A stretch of DNA of 9,774 nucleotides from an uncultured Clostridia bacterium (GCA_937873555.1 CALMWN010000154.1:1-9774); one strand, 5' to 3'. Numbered from the stretch's first letter, positions 1-6,610 are shown. The notes: generated from the sequence alone by a model not told the origin. Numbers and translations: made by a program.

Positions 1-130
1 ATTTATTGTACAAATTTCATGATTTAAAATAAATATGGTAAACTTTCTATTTTGTTTAATTTCTTTTTGTAAAATTACCACATGGATGATAAAAACTCAA
101 GGAACGGCGACTTCATCGTTATTTATCAGG

Positions 131-190
131 CATAAAAACACAAAGCATGTGGGAACAGCTCAAGCAGCGGCTTCCACATGCTTTTCAGAA
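131..190 (-). terminator. Intrinsic terminator at the end of the operon
   Basis: An inverted repeat pairs 142-151 (AAAGCATGTG) with 175-184 (CACATGCTTT). It extends inward by three more pairs around one bulged G, leaving a loop of about 16 nt. Read on the minus strand, the second arm runs straight into a T-rich stretch (CTTTGTGTTTTTA, about 145-133), the layout of a rho-independent terminator. It lies about 60 bp after the stop codon of the PPC-domain gene, so it is the natural end of the minus-strand operon. The plus strand also has a short T run after its second arm (TTTT at 182-185), so weak bidirectional action is possible. Confidence 0.7.
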
Positions 191-244
191 AAAGTCAAAT
201 TGTGGGGCATTTCAAAGGAAACGTCCCATTACGCATTGTTATAT

Positions 245-673
245 CTATTTATCAGCAAGCTTCCAGATATTTTTATCGTTCATTATTCTGGTCAGATTGG
301 GTGAAACAAGTTCTATAATGGTAACTTCAAGTAAATACAGAACACGGCAGCCTTCTTCCAGATGGCCCGCATATGCTTTCTCCAGATCCGATACAACAGC
401 GTGAATGTGAGCTTTGCCATCGGCTATGATACCTGTTGCAGATGCAAGTTCAAGTGGTTTCTCCCAGTGCTCAAAATGGTCTGCTGCAGGATATCCGGTG
501 GTCATTACCATATGTAATACGCATTGGTCAAGTGTTCCCATAGCCGTAGCTACGATACCGTTCCTGATGTTTTCCTTTTGTATCAGATTATTAATGCTTT
601 CCAATAAATAATCCCCTTGATCGAGGCTAAGCACAAACGTCCTTCCGAATCCTTCACCTGTGAAATATTTCAT
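245..673 (-). CDS. PPC (DUF296) domain protein
   Basis: A 142-residue single-domain protein of the PPC/DUF296 family (plant and prokaryote conserved domain). The family is known in plants as part of AT-hook DNA-binding proteins and occurs in bacteria as short stand-alone proteins of mostly unknown function. The family pattern is clear: HIH at residues 89-91, S-D at 95-96, GHL at 103-105 followed by E-x-G, and a closing beta strand with LLEVTI around 114-119. The three histidines (89, 91, 104) match the positions expected for the family's metal-binding cluster. I chose ATG at 673 because GGGAGG lies 7 nt upstream (681-686); an in-frame ATG at 688 would put that site inside the gene. It is the last gene before the terminator and is separated from the dehydrogenase gene by 155 bp with two inverted repeats, so its expression may be partly uncoupled. 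The domain call is firm; its job here is unknown. A role in small-molecule metabolism is as likely as DNA binding. Confidence 0.88.
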   Translation of the reverse strand: MKYFTGEGFGRTFVLSLDQGDYLLESINNLIQKENIRNGIVATAMGTLDQCVLHMVMTTGYPAADHFEHWEKPLELASATGIIADGKAHIHAVVSDLEKAYAGHLEEGCRVLYLLEVTIIELVSPNLTRIMNDKNIWKLADK

Positions 674-680
674 TATCCTG

Positions 681-686
681 CCTCCC
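681..686 (-). promoter_or_regulatory. Ribosome binding site deciding the PPC start
   Basis: GGGAGG on the minus strand, 7 nt before the ATG at 673. It falls between two in-frame ATG codons (688 and 673) and so favours the downstream one. Confidence 0.7.
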
Positions 687-718
687 ATAGATAATATAAT
701 TGTACGGATACTGCACTA

Positions 719-768
719 GTGCTTTTTAACATAACAAATTTCTTGTCTTTGAAAATGTTAAAAAGCAC
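719..768. repeat. Perfect inverted repeat, 14-bp arms, 22-nt loop
   Basis: GTGCTTTTTAACAT at 719-732 is exactly complementary to ATGTTAAAAAGCAC at 755-768, with 22 nt between. The left arm overlaps a second small palindrome, GCACTAGTGC (713-722). Neither strand has a T run after the second arm, so this is not an ordinary intrinsic terminator. It sits between the dehydrogenase and PPC genes. It may be an RNA hairpin that modulates expression of the last gene, a protein-binding dyad, or a small dispersed repeat. Confidence 0.8.
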
Positions 769-790
769 ATCCTATAAAACCTGCCGAAAG

Positions 791-818
791 CATAATTTAT
801 TTCTAGAAATAAATTATG
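791..818. repeat. Perfect 28-bp palindrome without spacer
   Basis: CATAATTTATTTCT is followed directly by its exact reverse complement, centred on TCTAGA. It begins 10 nt after the dehydrogenase stop codon. In RNA it could fold as a stem of about 12 bp with a four-base loop. No T run follows on either strand, so a standard terminator is unlikely. A 3'-end stabilising hairpin or a dimeric regulator's binding site are both possible. Confidence 0.85.
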
Positions 819-828
819 TGAAATGGCA

Positions 829-1764
829 TCAGGATTTAATGATTCTCAATGCCTTCATGATGAAATCATCCCTCTTGTTCATCAATTCCTTCATATCCTT
901 TTTGCTCCAGTCATAAAAGCCTGAGCCGGTTTTATAACCAAGGTTCCCTTTATCAACAAGTTCCCTGAGGTAACTTGACGGTACAGTATCATTGCTGATT
1001 CCGGGAAGAACTGTATTTTGCACCGATAATGCCAGATCAAGTCCGACAGCTTCTATATGCTCCAAAGGTCCCCACGCCGGCATGCGTATCCCCATCCCCA
1101 TTTTGATGCTGGTATCGACATCCTCGGGTGTAGCCAGTCCCATTTGGACAATATTTACAGCCTCCCGGATTACAGCCTGTAAAATCCGGTTTGCCAGCTG
1201 ACCCGGCAAATCCTTCCTTACAATCACAGGAGCTTTATCCCATTTAAGAAGCAGTTCTTTCAACTTAAGAGCCGTTTTTTCCTCCGTCCCGTCGCTCATA
1301 ACCACCTCTACCAATGGTACCAGATGTGCCGGAAACCAGAAATGAGTCGTTACCGTTCTTTCCGGATGTTTGGTGTATTGAGCTATTTCTGTTATTCTCA
1401 AGCCTGAAGTATTGCTGGATATAATTACCTCCGGGGGTACCAGGCTGTCTATAAACTCAAACAGCTTCTGCTTGGTTTCCAGATTCTCCGTTATCGATTC
1501 AATGACCCAATAAACATCTGTCAGGCTTTTTTCAATATCCGTACTTGCTTCAAGCAAGTCATTTGCCTCTTCAGCCTGCTCTTTGCCTACAAGCTGATTG
1601 TCCGATAACTGCCTGATGCACTGCAGCGATTTTTCCATACCTGCTCTGGCCTTATCAATTGTACGTCCTATCAGTTTTGTACGGTTCCCTGCCAATGCGC
1701 TGCATGCAGCTATGCCAGGGCCCATTAATCCGGTCCCGATAACAGCAATACCCTCTCTTTTCAT
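829..1764 (-). CDS. 3-hydroxyacyl-CoA dehydrogenase family oxidoreductase
   Basis: A 311-residue NAD-dependent dehydrogenase of the 3-hydroxyacyl-CoA dehydrogenase superfamily, which also holds L-carnitine dehydrogenase and the lambda-crystallin/L-gulonate dehydrogenases. The N-terminal Rossmann domain has IGTGLMG at 9-15. SNTS lies at 117-120, His141 begins HFWFP, Glu153 lies in PLVEVV, and Asn192 in ANRI follows DLPGQL. The Ser120-His141-Glu153-Asn192 spacings (21, 12, 39) fit the known catalytic layout. The C-terminal helical domain ends with GYKTGSGFYDW (276-286), a usual family ending. Family members normally have Asn in HxxNP; here it is Phe (HFWFP). I chose ATG at 1764 because AAGGAG lies 9 nt upstream and the protein then opens directly on the Rossmann strand. 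An ATG at 1800, overlapping the preceding stop as ATGA, would add 12 residues but has a weak binding site. Substrate is uncertain: an acyl-CoA or a sugar-derived hydroxy acid; the context leans to the latter. Confidence 0.9.
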   Translation of the reverse strand: MKREGIAVIGTGLMGPGIAACSALAGNRTKLIGRTIDKARAGMEKSLQCIRQLSDNQLVGKEQAEEANDLLEASTDIEKSLTDVYWVIESITENLETKQKLFEFIDSLVPPEVIISSNTSGLRITEIAQYTKHPERTVTTHFWFPAHLVPLVEVVMSDGTEEKTALKLKELLLKWDKAPVIVRKDLPGQLANRILQAVIREAVNIVQMGLATPEDVDTSIKMGMGIRMPAWGPLEHIEAVGLDLALSVQNTVLPGISNDTVPSSYLRELVDKGNLGYKTGSGFYDWSKKDMKELMNKRDDFIMKALRIIKS

Positions 1765-1773
1765 AATGTATGA

Positions 1774-1779
1774 CTCCTT
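1774..1779 (-). promoter_or_regulatory. Ribosome binding site deciding the dehydrogenase start
   Basis: AAGGAG on the minus strand, 9 nt before the ATG at 1764. It supports this start over the in-frame ATG at 1800 that overlaps the upstream gene. Confidence 0.75.
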
Positions 1780-1796
1780 TTTATAAATATGTGATT

Positions 1797-2864
1797 TCAT
1801 GCAGTCAGCATCTCTTCGATAAAGGTTTTCATTTTCTCAAGCCTTGTCATGTATGCGTTGTACAATCCGTCAGAATGTTCCCTCATGGTTCTCAGGGAAT
1901 TTGTATTTTTATTCAAAGTAGTAGCATATTCCAATTGTTTTATCCACTCCTCCGGTATGGATACTCCACCGGTCAGAGCGCCTGAGATTCCAGCAGCAAC
2001 CGCGGCAACACAGTCTGTGTCCCTGCCCATGTTAACGCCGGATACAACAGCGTCCTTCGTATTCCCTTCCACCATCTTGAATATACAGACCGCTTTCGTA
2101 ACAACCTCATTGGCATAACTGAAGGGATATGGCATTCCGATGCCGTTATATACCGAATCAAACGTCTTCCTTAGTTCTCTGATTTCCTTGCAGCCGGCAG
2201 TATTCTTCAGCTCCCTGTCTATTTCCTTCACGACCAGGTCAGCATCACAGTTGTCGTAGACCGCGCCAATAACACTGTCTACGGTGGCATTTGGTTTAGT
2301 TGCCGCTGCGATAGCCACACCTGTAACACAAGCCCATTTCAGGCCACGGCTGTTTGTAGTCTGGTAGAGCTGTCCAACCTCCAGGATATCTTCAATTGCA
2401 GTCTGGATATTTCCTGCATTGATCAATCCGATCGGATGACAGGAACGTGAAAAGCTGTTTAACCCTGCATAGTCACAATACCTGCCAAGATCCCTTGCAG
2501 GAATCCCGCTTTTTGCCATGGCAAGCAGTATTCCTTCAAAGGGCTCCGATACTGTCCCGGCCGCACCCGGTTTTATATCCCTGACCCAGATAGCTCTTAC
2601 GTCTTCAGCATTTACCCTGTCCTTCTTTTCCATGATCGCAGTTATCATCAGCTTTTGCCTTTCAACGCCATCTTCAGTTGTCCCGGGCTCCCTTACCCAA
2701 CCATTCCGGTAATGCTGATAAGGAAGAAATTTTTCTACCAAACCGTGAGTTTCTTCGATCCTTTGATAATTCCAGCCCTCCACGGCTGCACCCATCGCGG
2801 AGCCTATGTGGCAGCCGGCGATACATCCAAAGAACTTTTCTCTAAGACTAATATTGCTCTCCAT
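1797..2864 (-). CDS. ADP-ribosylglycohydrolase (DraG/ARH) family protein
   Basis: A 355-residue protein of the ADP-ribosylglycohydrolase fold, all-helical hydrolases with two metal ions that cleave N- or O-glycosidic bonds of ADP-ribose and, in some members, other ribosides. The N-terminal glycine-rich start (FFGCIAGCHIGSAMGAA, about 11-27) and the two metal-binding segments are visible. TTEDG at 62-66 stands where classic members have TDDT, and GRDTD at 280-284 is followed by the usual Ala/Gly-rich helix and IPEEW. Both segments differ from the textbook motif: Glu replaces the first Asp, Gly the second Thr, and Cys follows DTD. The residues keep acidic metal-binding potential, so I expect an active enzyme with altered substrate. 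Translation begins at ATG 2864 or the adjacent TTG 2867, served by AAGGGG upstream. It lies 27 bp after the binding-protein gene and is surely in the same operon. No NAD-dependent nitrogenase regulation partner is nearby, so true DraG function is unlikely; cleavage of an imported glycoside is a reasonable guess. Confidence 0.87.
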   Translation of the reverse strand: MESNISLREKFFGCIAGCHIGSAMGAAVEGWNYQRIEETHGLVEKFLPYQHYRNGWVREPGTTEDGVERQKLMITAIMEKKDRVNAEDVRAIWVRDIKPGAAGTVSEPFEGILLAMAKSGIPARDLGRYCDYAGLNSFSRSCHPIGLINAGNIQTAIEDILEVGQLYQTTNSRGLKWACVTGVAIAAATKPNATVDSVIGAVYDNCDADLVVKEIDRELKNTAGCKEIRELRKTFDSVYNGIGMPYPFSYANEVVTKAVCIFKMVEGNTKDAVVSGVNMGRDTDCVAAVAAGISGALTGGVSIPEEWIKQLEYATTLNKNTNSLRTMREHSDGLYNAYMTRLEKMKTFIEEMLTA

Positions 2865-2891
2865 CAAATCATCACCCCTTCTATAATAATA

Positions 2892-4403
2892 TTACTTTGC
2901 AGTCTTACTTTTTGCATTCAGCTTGTTAATTTCATCAGTCCATTGGTTACCGCCTTTTTGCTTCCATTGTTCTGCAAATCTGTCAAAGTCATTAACACTT
3001 GCCTTGCCCGTGATTACGCTTGCATAAAAATCTTCAACCAGAACCTGCAGATCGGAAGAGTATTTTTTCCCTGCATCAGTAATCAGACCATCTCCCTTGT
3101 CGGTGATGATGTTCCATTTCAGAGAATCTCTTCTTGATTGCACAAGAGGCGTCTCCACTTGCAGCAGAGGCTGCTCATTTTCAAAACAGGCATACCACTG
3201 GATCCATTTTGCGTCTTTATCAAATTGAGGCAAAGTTACTACCTTGCCGTCTGGCTTCTTTTCCCAGTGTACTCCTTCGACACCGGAATAAGCGGTCATC
3301 ATACCCTTTTCGGAATGTAGCCAGTCGAACAACTGTATAACGGCTTTGGGATCCTTCGCTGTTTTCAGGACGGCTACAGGGAAATTAACAAGGGGTACAC
3401 CCCTGACTGCGGATTTCCCGTCAGGTCCGACAGGGGGCGCAATCCTTCTCCACTCAACATTAGGGTCAATCTTTCTCATTTCAATCTCAACCTTGGGTTC
3501 CCAGGTCCACCATCTATGGGTTGAACCAAACTGGTTCTTCATAGCCTTTTCATTTAACTGGGCTTCGTTTTTCGTGGTTATCCATTCGGGATCGATCAAG
3601 CCTTCAGCATACCATTTTCTCAATAATTCCAGTGCCTTTTTGGCATAAGGATTTATTGCCTGCGGTAAAAGCTTCCCATTTTCCTCGTACCAGTAGCCCC
3701 TATGTACCCCCATTACTCCAAAAGCTCCAAAGATCGGCTCAAATGACTCAAGTCCGGTACCGGATATGCCATATGTATCTGCTTTTCCATTTCCATCAGG
3801 GTCTCTTTCCTTAAATGCCTTGTAGACGTTATATAAATCATCCAGAGTCTTGGGCTCCTGGAGATTTAATTTCTTCAGCCAATCTCCGCGTATAATGAAA
3901 TTATACCTGTGCTCACTGGTCCAGACAGGAATACCATAGATCTTACCGTTTACCCGGCACATTTCCCATGCAGCTTTTGGGATATTCTTCGTAAGATTCG
4001 GCGCATCCTTCAGCAAGTCATCCAGCGGCAGCAAGGCCCCTTGATCGGCATAATTGAACAAATCATCCATTTTCGGCAATTTTACAGCATCCGGCAAATC
4101 ATTGGACGCCAGAATAACATTAACCTTTTCTGCATAATTTGCAGCCGGCGGAGCAATCTGATTGAATTTTACACCGGAATTTTTCTCAATATCGGCTTTT
4201 ATGACGTCGTTATCCGGCTTGCCATCAAATCCGCCTTTTACAAAGAGCCATGTAATTTGTTTCTCTTTGGGCTGTTCCTTGTCTTTGGCCCCCCCCGTAC
4301 CCTGGCCGGAGCCGGAGTTGTCCGCCGGTTTTCCGGAACATCCTGCCAAGAGGCCGATGATCAGTATAAGGGACAGAAGAATCGAAATAGACCTTTTGAA
4401 CAT
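2892..4403 (-). CDS. ABC transporter extracellular solute-binding lipoprotein (LplA/YtcQ-like)
   Basis: A 503-residue substrate-binding lipoprotein of the family 1 carbohydrate type. Residues 1-21 are a type II signal peptide (MFKR, hydrophobic core, LLAG) and Cys22 is the lipidation site. A Gly/Ser/Pro/Lys-rich linker (about 23-48) leads to the binding domain beginning near KQITWLFVKGG. The length and the long mature domain with DPDGNGKADTYGISGTG (about 196-212) fit the LplA/YtcQ group that works with LplB/YtcP permeases. It should capture a sugar or oligosaccharide outside the membrane and hand it to the two permeases encoded just upstream. AAGGAGG lies 9 nt before the start ATG. It is the third gene of the operon, 51 bp after the second permease, with a small hairpin in between. 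The linker is encoded by a run of eight G residues (4289-4296). Ligand cannot be deduced by eye. Confidence 0.93.
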   Translation of the reverse strand: MFKRSISILLSLILIIGLLAGCSGKPADNSGSGQGTGGAKDKEQPKEKQITWLFVKGGFDGKPDNDVIKADIEKNSGVKFNQIAPPAANYAEKVNVILASNDLPDAVKLPKMDDLFNYADQGALLPLDDLLKDAPNLTKNIPKAAWEMCRVNGKIYGIPVWTSEHRYNFIIRGDWLKKLNLQEPKTLDDLYNVYKAFKERDPDGNGKADTYGISGTGLESFEPIFGAFGVMGVHRGYWYEENGKLLPQAINPYAKKALELLRKWYAEGLIDPEWITTKNEAQLNEKAMKNQFGSTHRWWTWEPKVEIEMRKIDPNVEWRRIAPPVGPDGKSAVRGVPLVNFPVAVLKTAKDPKAVIQLFDWLHSEKGMMTAYSGVEGVHWEKKPDGKVVTLPQFDKDAKWIQWYACFENEQPLLQVETPLVQSRRDSLKWNIITDKGDGLITDAGKKYSSDLQVLVEDFYASVITGKASVNDFDRFAEQWKQKGGNQWTDEINKLNAKSKTAK

Positions 4404-4431
4404 ATGGAATTTCCTCCTTCAAATGTTTTTT

Positions 4432-4455
4432 ATATCAAGGGTTTCCCCTGAATAT
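4432..4455 (-). other. Small intercistronic hairpin between permease and binding-protein genes
   Basis: On the minus strand AGGG-GAAA-CCCT (4449-4438) forms a GNRA-loop hairpin, extended after a two-by-two internal loop by ATAT pairs (4452-4455 with 4432-4435). It overlaps the permease stop codon by one base and is followed by A residues, not T, so it is not a terminator. Such a structure could separate the mRNA levels of the permeases and the binding protein. The stem is short, so this is tentative. Confidence 0.3.
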
Positions 4456-5342
4456 CAACCTTTAACCGACCCGATTAAAACACCTTTGACAAAGTACTTC
4501 TGCAAAAAAGGATAGACGCAAATAATGGGTATAGTGGTTATCAGAATAGTAGCTGCTATCAGAGCTGACGGCGGCGGTGTAGCTTCGTTCAGAGCATTCC
4601 GCAAATCCAGTTCGCTTACACTGGCGGTCAGAAGGATCTCCCGCAGCAAAAGCTGCATTGGCCAAATCTTCCTGTCTGTTATATACAATACTGCGTCAAA
4701 AAACGCATTCCAGTGAGCAACTGCATAAAAGAGTCCTAAGGAAGCTATAGCAGGTAAGGAAAGAGGCAGGATGATCCTGAATAAAATCATAATGTCGGAG
4801 CAGCCGTCCATTCTTGCAGACTCTTCAATCTCCTCAGGTATTGAGCGGAAAAAGGTACGCATGATGATCATGTTATAAACACTTAATGCACCAGGCAAAA
4901 TCAATGCCCACAGAGTATTCGTGAGATGCAGTGACCGTACTACCAGATAATTGGGAATCATACCGCCGCTGAACAGCATTGTAAAGAAGAAGAGCTTCAT
5001 TATACCATTCATCCCCGGTATGTATTTTTTTGAAAGGGGATATGCAGTTAAAGCCGTCAGGATAAGATTTATAGTGGTCCCTGCAGCTGTCCTGAAAACC
5101 GTAATGCCTAAAGCTCTCAATATAGGTGAATTCCCTTTGAGTATGTACCTGTAGTAGTCAAAAGTAACGTGCTGAGGGATTCTGAATATTCCGGTCGTTT
5201 TCCTCATAATCTCTTCCGGTGGTGTAATTGAAGTGCCTATGACAATTAAGAATGGAAATAATGTTGCAAATGCAATCATTACCAGGATCAAACAGTTGGT
5301 AATATCGAAGACCCGGTCCACGGTACTTTCTCTTATCTTCAC
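4455..5342 (-). CDS. Carbohydrate ABC transporter permease (LplC/YtcP-like)
   Basis: A 295-residue inner-membrane permease of the CUT1 sugar importer type. Hydrophobic segments are visible at about 15-37, 80-103, 117-136, 143-162, 193-212 and 260-281, giving six spans. The cytoplasmic EAA loop, which docks on the ATPase, is EESARMDGCSDIMILFRIILPLSLP at roughly 173-197, with the diagnostic Gly180 and terminal Pro. The C-terminal KYFVKGVLIGSVKG is typical of this subfamily. The start is GTG at 5342 with AAGGGGGAG 6 nt upstream; no better ATG is near. It begins 13 bp after the stop of the other permease, so the two are tightly coupled and should form the heterodimeric channel. No ATPase gene lies within the window, as expected for LplABC systems that borrow a shared MsmX-type ATPase. 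Confidence 0.94.
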   Translation of the reverse strand: MKIRESTVDRVFDITNCLILVMIAFATLFPFLIVIGTSITPPEEIMRKTTGIFRIPQHVTFDYYRYILKGNSPILRALGITVFRTAAGTTINLILTALTAYPLSKKYIPGMNGIMKLFFFTMLFSGGMIPNYLVVRSLHLTNTLWALILPGALSVYNMIIMRTFFRSIPEEIEESARMDGCSDIMILFRIILPLSLPAIASLGLFYAVAHWNAFFDAVLYITDRKIWPMQLLLREILLTASVSELDLRNALNEATPPPSALIAATILITTIPIICVYPFLQKYFVKGVLIGSVKG

Positions 5343-5355
5343 TTAAAACTCCCCC

Positions 5356-6312
5356 TTAGAATAGGCTTTCCTGACCGACTTTCTTCGCAAACCAGTTGGA
5401 AGTGAGGACCAGAGCGCAGGCAATTACAGATTTGAACAAACCGACTGCAGTGGAAAAACCGAATTTTGTTTCTATGATTCCAACCCTGTATACATATGTG
5501 TCAATAATATCAGCAACATCATATACAGCAGAGTTGTACATGGAGAAAACCTGCTCGAATCCGGCATTCAGTATTCCACCCATCCTTAACAGCAGCATGA
5601 TTACAATAGTGGGCATTATACCGGGAACAGATATATAGATGATCCTCTGTATCCTGTTTGACCCGTCAATTATCGCCGCTTCATACATGTCTTGAGGGAT
5701 GCTCGCAAGCGCCGCCAGATATATAATCGCATTCCATCCCATTTCCTTCCAGATGTCTGAAATAACCAGGATTGATCTGAAATACGCCGGTTCAGCCATA
5801 AAAAACACTGGGTCTCTGCCCATGGACTTGATTATGGCATTTATAAAACCATCGCTGGGCGATAGGAAACTGACTACCAACCCGGCAGTTACCACCCAGG
5901 AGATGAAATGCGGCAGATATACAATGGTCTGAACGCTTCTTCTGAATAAGCCGCCCTTTACCTCATTTATCAGGATTGCCAGCAGAATTGGAACCGGGAA
6001 CCCGAACATGATCTTATAAATACTGATTAGAAAGGTGTTTCTCATCACAATATAGAATTTGGCCGATTCAAACAATCTTTGAAAATTTTCCAGTCCGACC
6101 CATGGACTGCCTATGATTCCCTTAAAGATTTTAAAATCCTTAAATGCTATGATTAGTCCGAACATGGGAGTATATTGAAATACCAATATATAAATGAGTC
6201 CGGGCAATAGCATCAGATAGAAATATTTATATTTAAGAAAAATTTTCAAATTTAACTGTGTTGATGTATTTGCGTCCAATGTCCTTTTGTTGATATAAAT
6301 ATTATCTTGCAT
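5356..6312 (-). CDS. Carbohydrate ABC transporter permease (LplB-like)
   Basis: A 318-residue permease of the LplB/YteP group, partner of the permease that follows. After a polar N-terminus of about 28 residues it has the subfamily signature PGLIYILVFQYTPMFGLIIAF (37-57), then FKIF and WVGLENF (71-77). Further spans lie at about 93-115, 130-150, 180-203, 229-250 and 288-306. The EAA loop is YEAAIIDGSNRIQRIIYISVPGIMP at 210-234. The ATG at 6312 is preceded by AAGGGGGA at 6318-6325 (5 nt spacing). It is the first gene of the transporter operon, preceded by a 400-bp non-coding interval with a likely operator, so the operon promoter should lie there. Family assignment is firm; the transported sugar is not known. 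Confidence 0.94.
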   Translation of the reverse strand: MQDNIYINKRTLDANTSTQLNLKIFLKYKYFYLMLLPGLIYILVFQYTPMFGLIIAFKDFKIFKGIIGSPWVGLENFQRLFESAKFYIVMRNTFLISIYKIMFGFPVPILLAILINEVKGGLFRRSVQTIVYLPHFISWVVTAGLVVSFLSPSDGFINAIIKSMGRDPVFFMAEPAYFRSILVISDIWKEMGWNAIIYLAALASIPQDMYEAAIIDGSNRIQRIIYISVPGIMPTIVIMLLLRMGGILNAGFEQVFSMYNSAVYDVADIIDTYVYRVGIIETKFGFSTAVGLFKSVIACALVLTSNWFAKKVGQESLF

Positions 6313-6409
6313 TTCCGTCCCCCTTATTGATTTTTATTGAATTATATGATTTATGATAGATATATGCTGATTTCATTATATGGACATAAATTACAAATTA
6401 TGTAAGGTG

Positions 6410-6415
6410 ATTATA
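6410..6415 (-). promoter_or_regulatory. Candidate -10 box of the transporter operon
   Basis: TATAAT on the minus strand about 95 bp before the first permease start codon, within CTATATAATCACC. No good -35 hexamer lies 16-18 bp upstream (the nearest is TTTTAC), as would fit an activator-dependent promoter served by the direct repeats 40 bp further upstream. Other TATAAT hexamers at 6380-6375 and 6346-6341 are alternatives, also without clear -35 boxes. Confidence 0.3.
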
Positions 6416-6454
6416 TAGGATTCTGTGAAAAGTAAAATATTCAAATCTTCATAT

Positions 6455-6490
6455 AATTAACATTTAGTCATTTTTGAATTAACAATTAGT
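6455..6490 (-). promoter_or_regulatory. Candidate AraC-type operator: 14-bp direct repeats at 22-bp spacing
   Basis: On the minus strand ACTAATTGTTAATT (6490-6477) and ACTAAATGTTAATT (6468-6455) agree at 13 of 14 positions and start exactly 22 bp apart, two helical turns. Paired direct half-sites about 21 bp apart are the usual binding arrangement for AraC-family proteins. The intervening TCATTTTTGAATT (6468-6480) is itself echoed at 6493-6505 (12 of 13), so a third partial unit may exist. The repeats lie 40-80 bp upstream of a TATAAT on the same strand and downstream of a gene for an AraC-family regulator. That the regulator binds here is inference. Confidence 0.5.
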
Positions 6491-6529
6491 ATTCATTTCT
6501 GAATTTCCTTTATGACCATTATTTGATTT

Positions 6530-6560
6530 TTGACAGAAAAAACTGTACCAGCTCTATAAA
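6530..6560 (+). promoter_or_regulatory. Plus-strand promoter-like sequence
   Basis: TTGACA at 6530-6535 and TATAAA at 6555-6560 are separated by 19 bp, a good -35 and near-consensus -10 with a spacer about 2 bp long. It would drive transcription through the tandem repeats and antisense to the 3' end of the regulator gene. No substantial plus-strand gene follows, so it may be chance in AT-rich DNA or the start of a small or antisense RNA. Confidence 0.25.
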
Positions 6561-6610
6561 ACAAAGCAGTGAAAACAGGAATAGACCTTCAGACAAGGCA
6601 GGATTGTATG

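Noticed and set aside
35..304. 89-codon plus-strand open frame at the window start
   Set aside because: It runs through the terminator hairpin and into the antisense strand of the PPC gene, has no clear ribosome binding site and resembles no family.
791..818. CodY-type operator
   Set aside because: The palindrome's TTTCTAGAAA core resembles AATTTTCWGAAAATT, but the symmetry is even-numbered and the flanks do not match.
4225..4422. Short minus-strand frame overlapping the signal peptide region of the binding protein
   Set aside because: It is an out-of-frame shadow of the binding-protein gene; it matters only as the frame that slippage in the G run might enter.
3909..4451. 180-codon plus-strand open frame
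   Set aside because: It is wholly antisense to the well-supported binding-protein gene and its product is rich in unlikely residues with no recognisable domain; same judgement for the 160-codon frame at 2655-3137.
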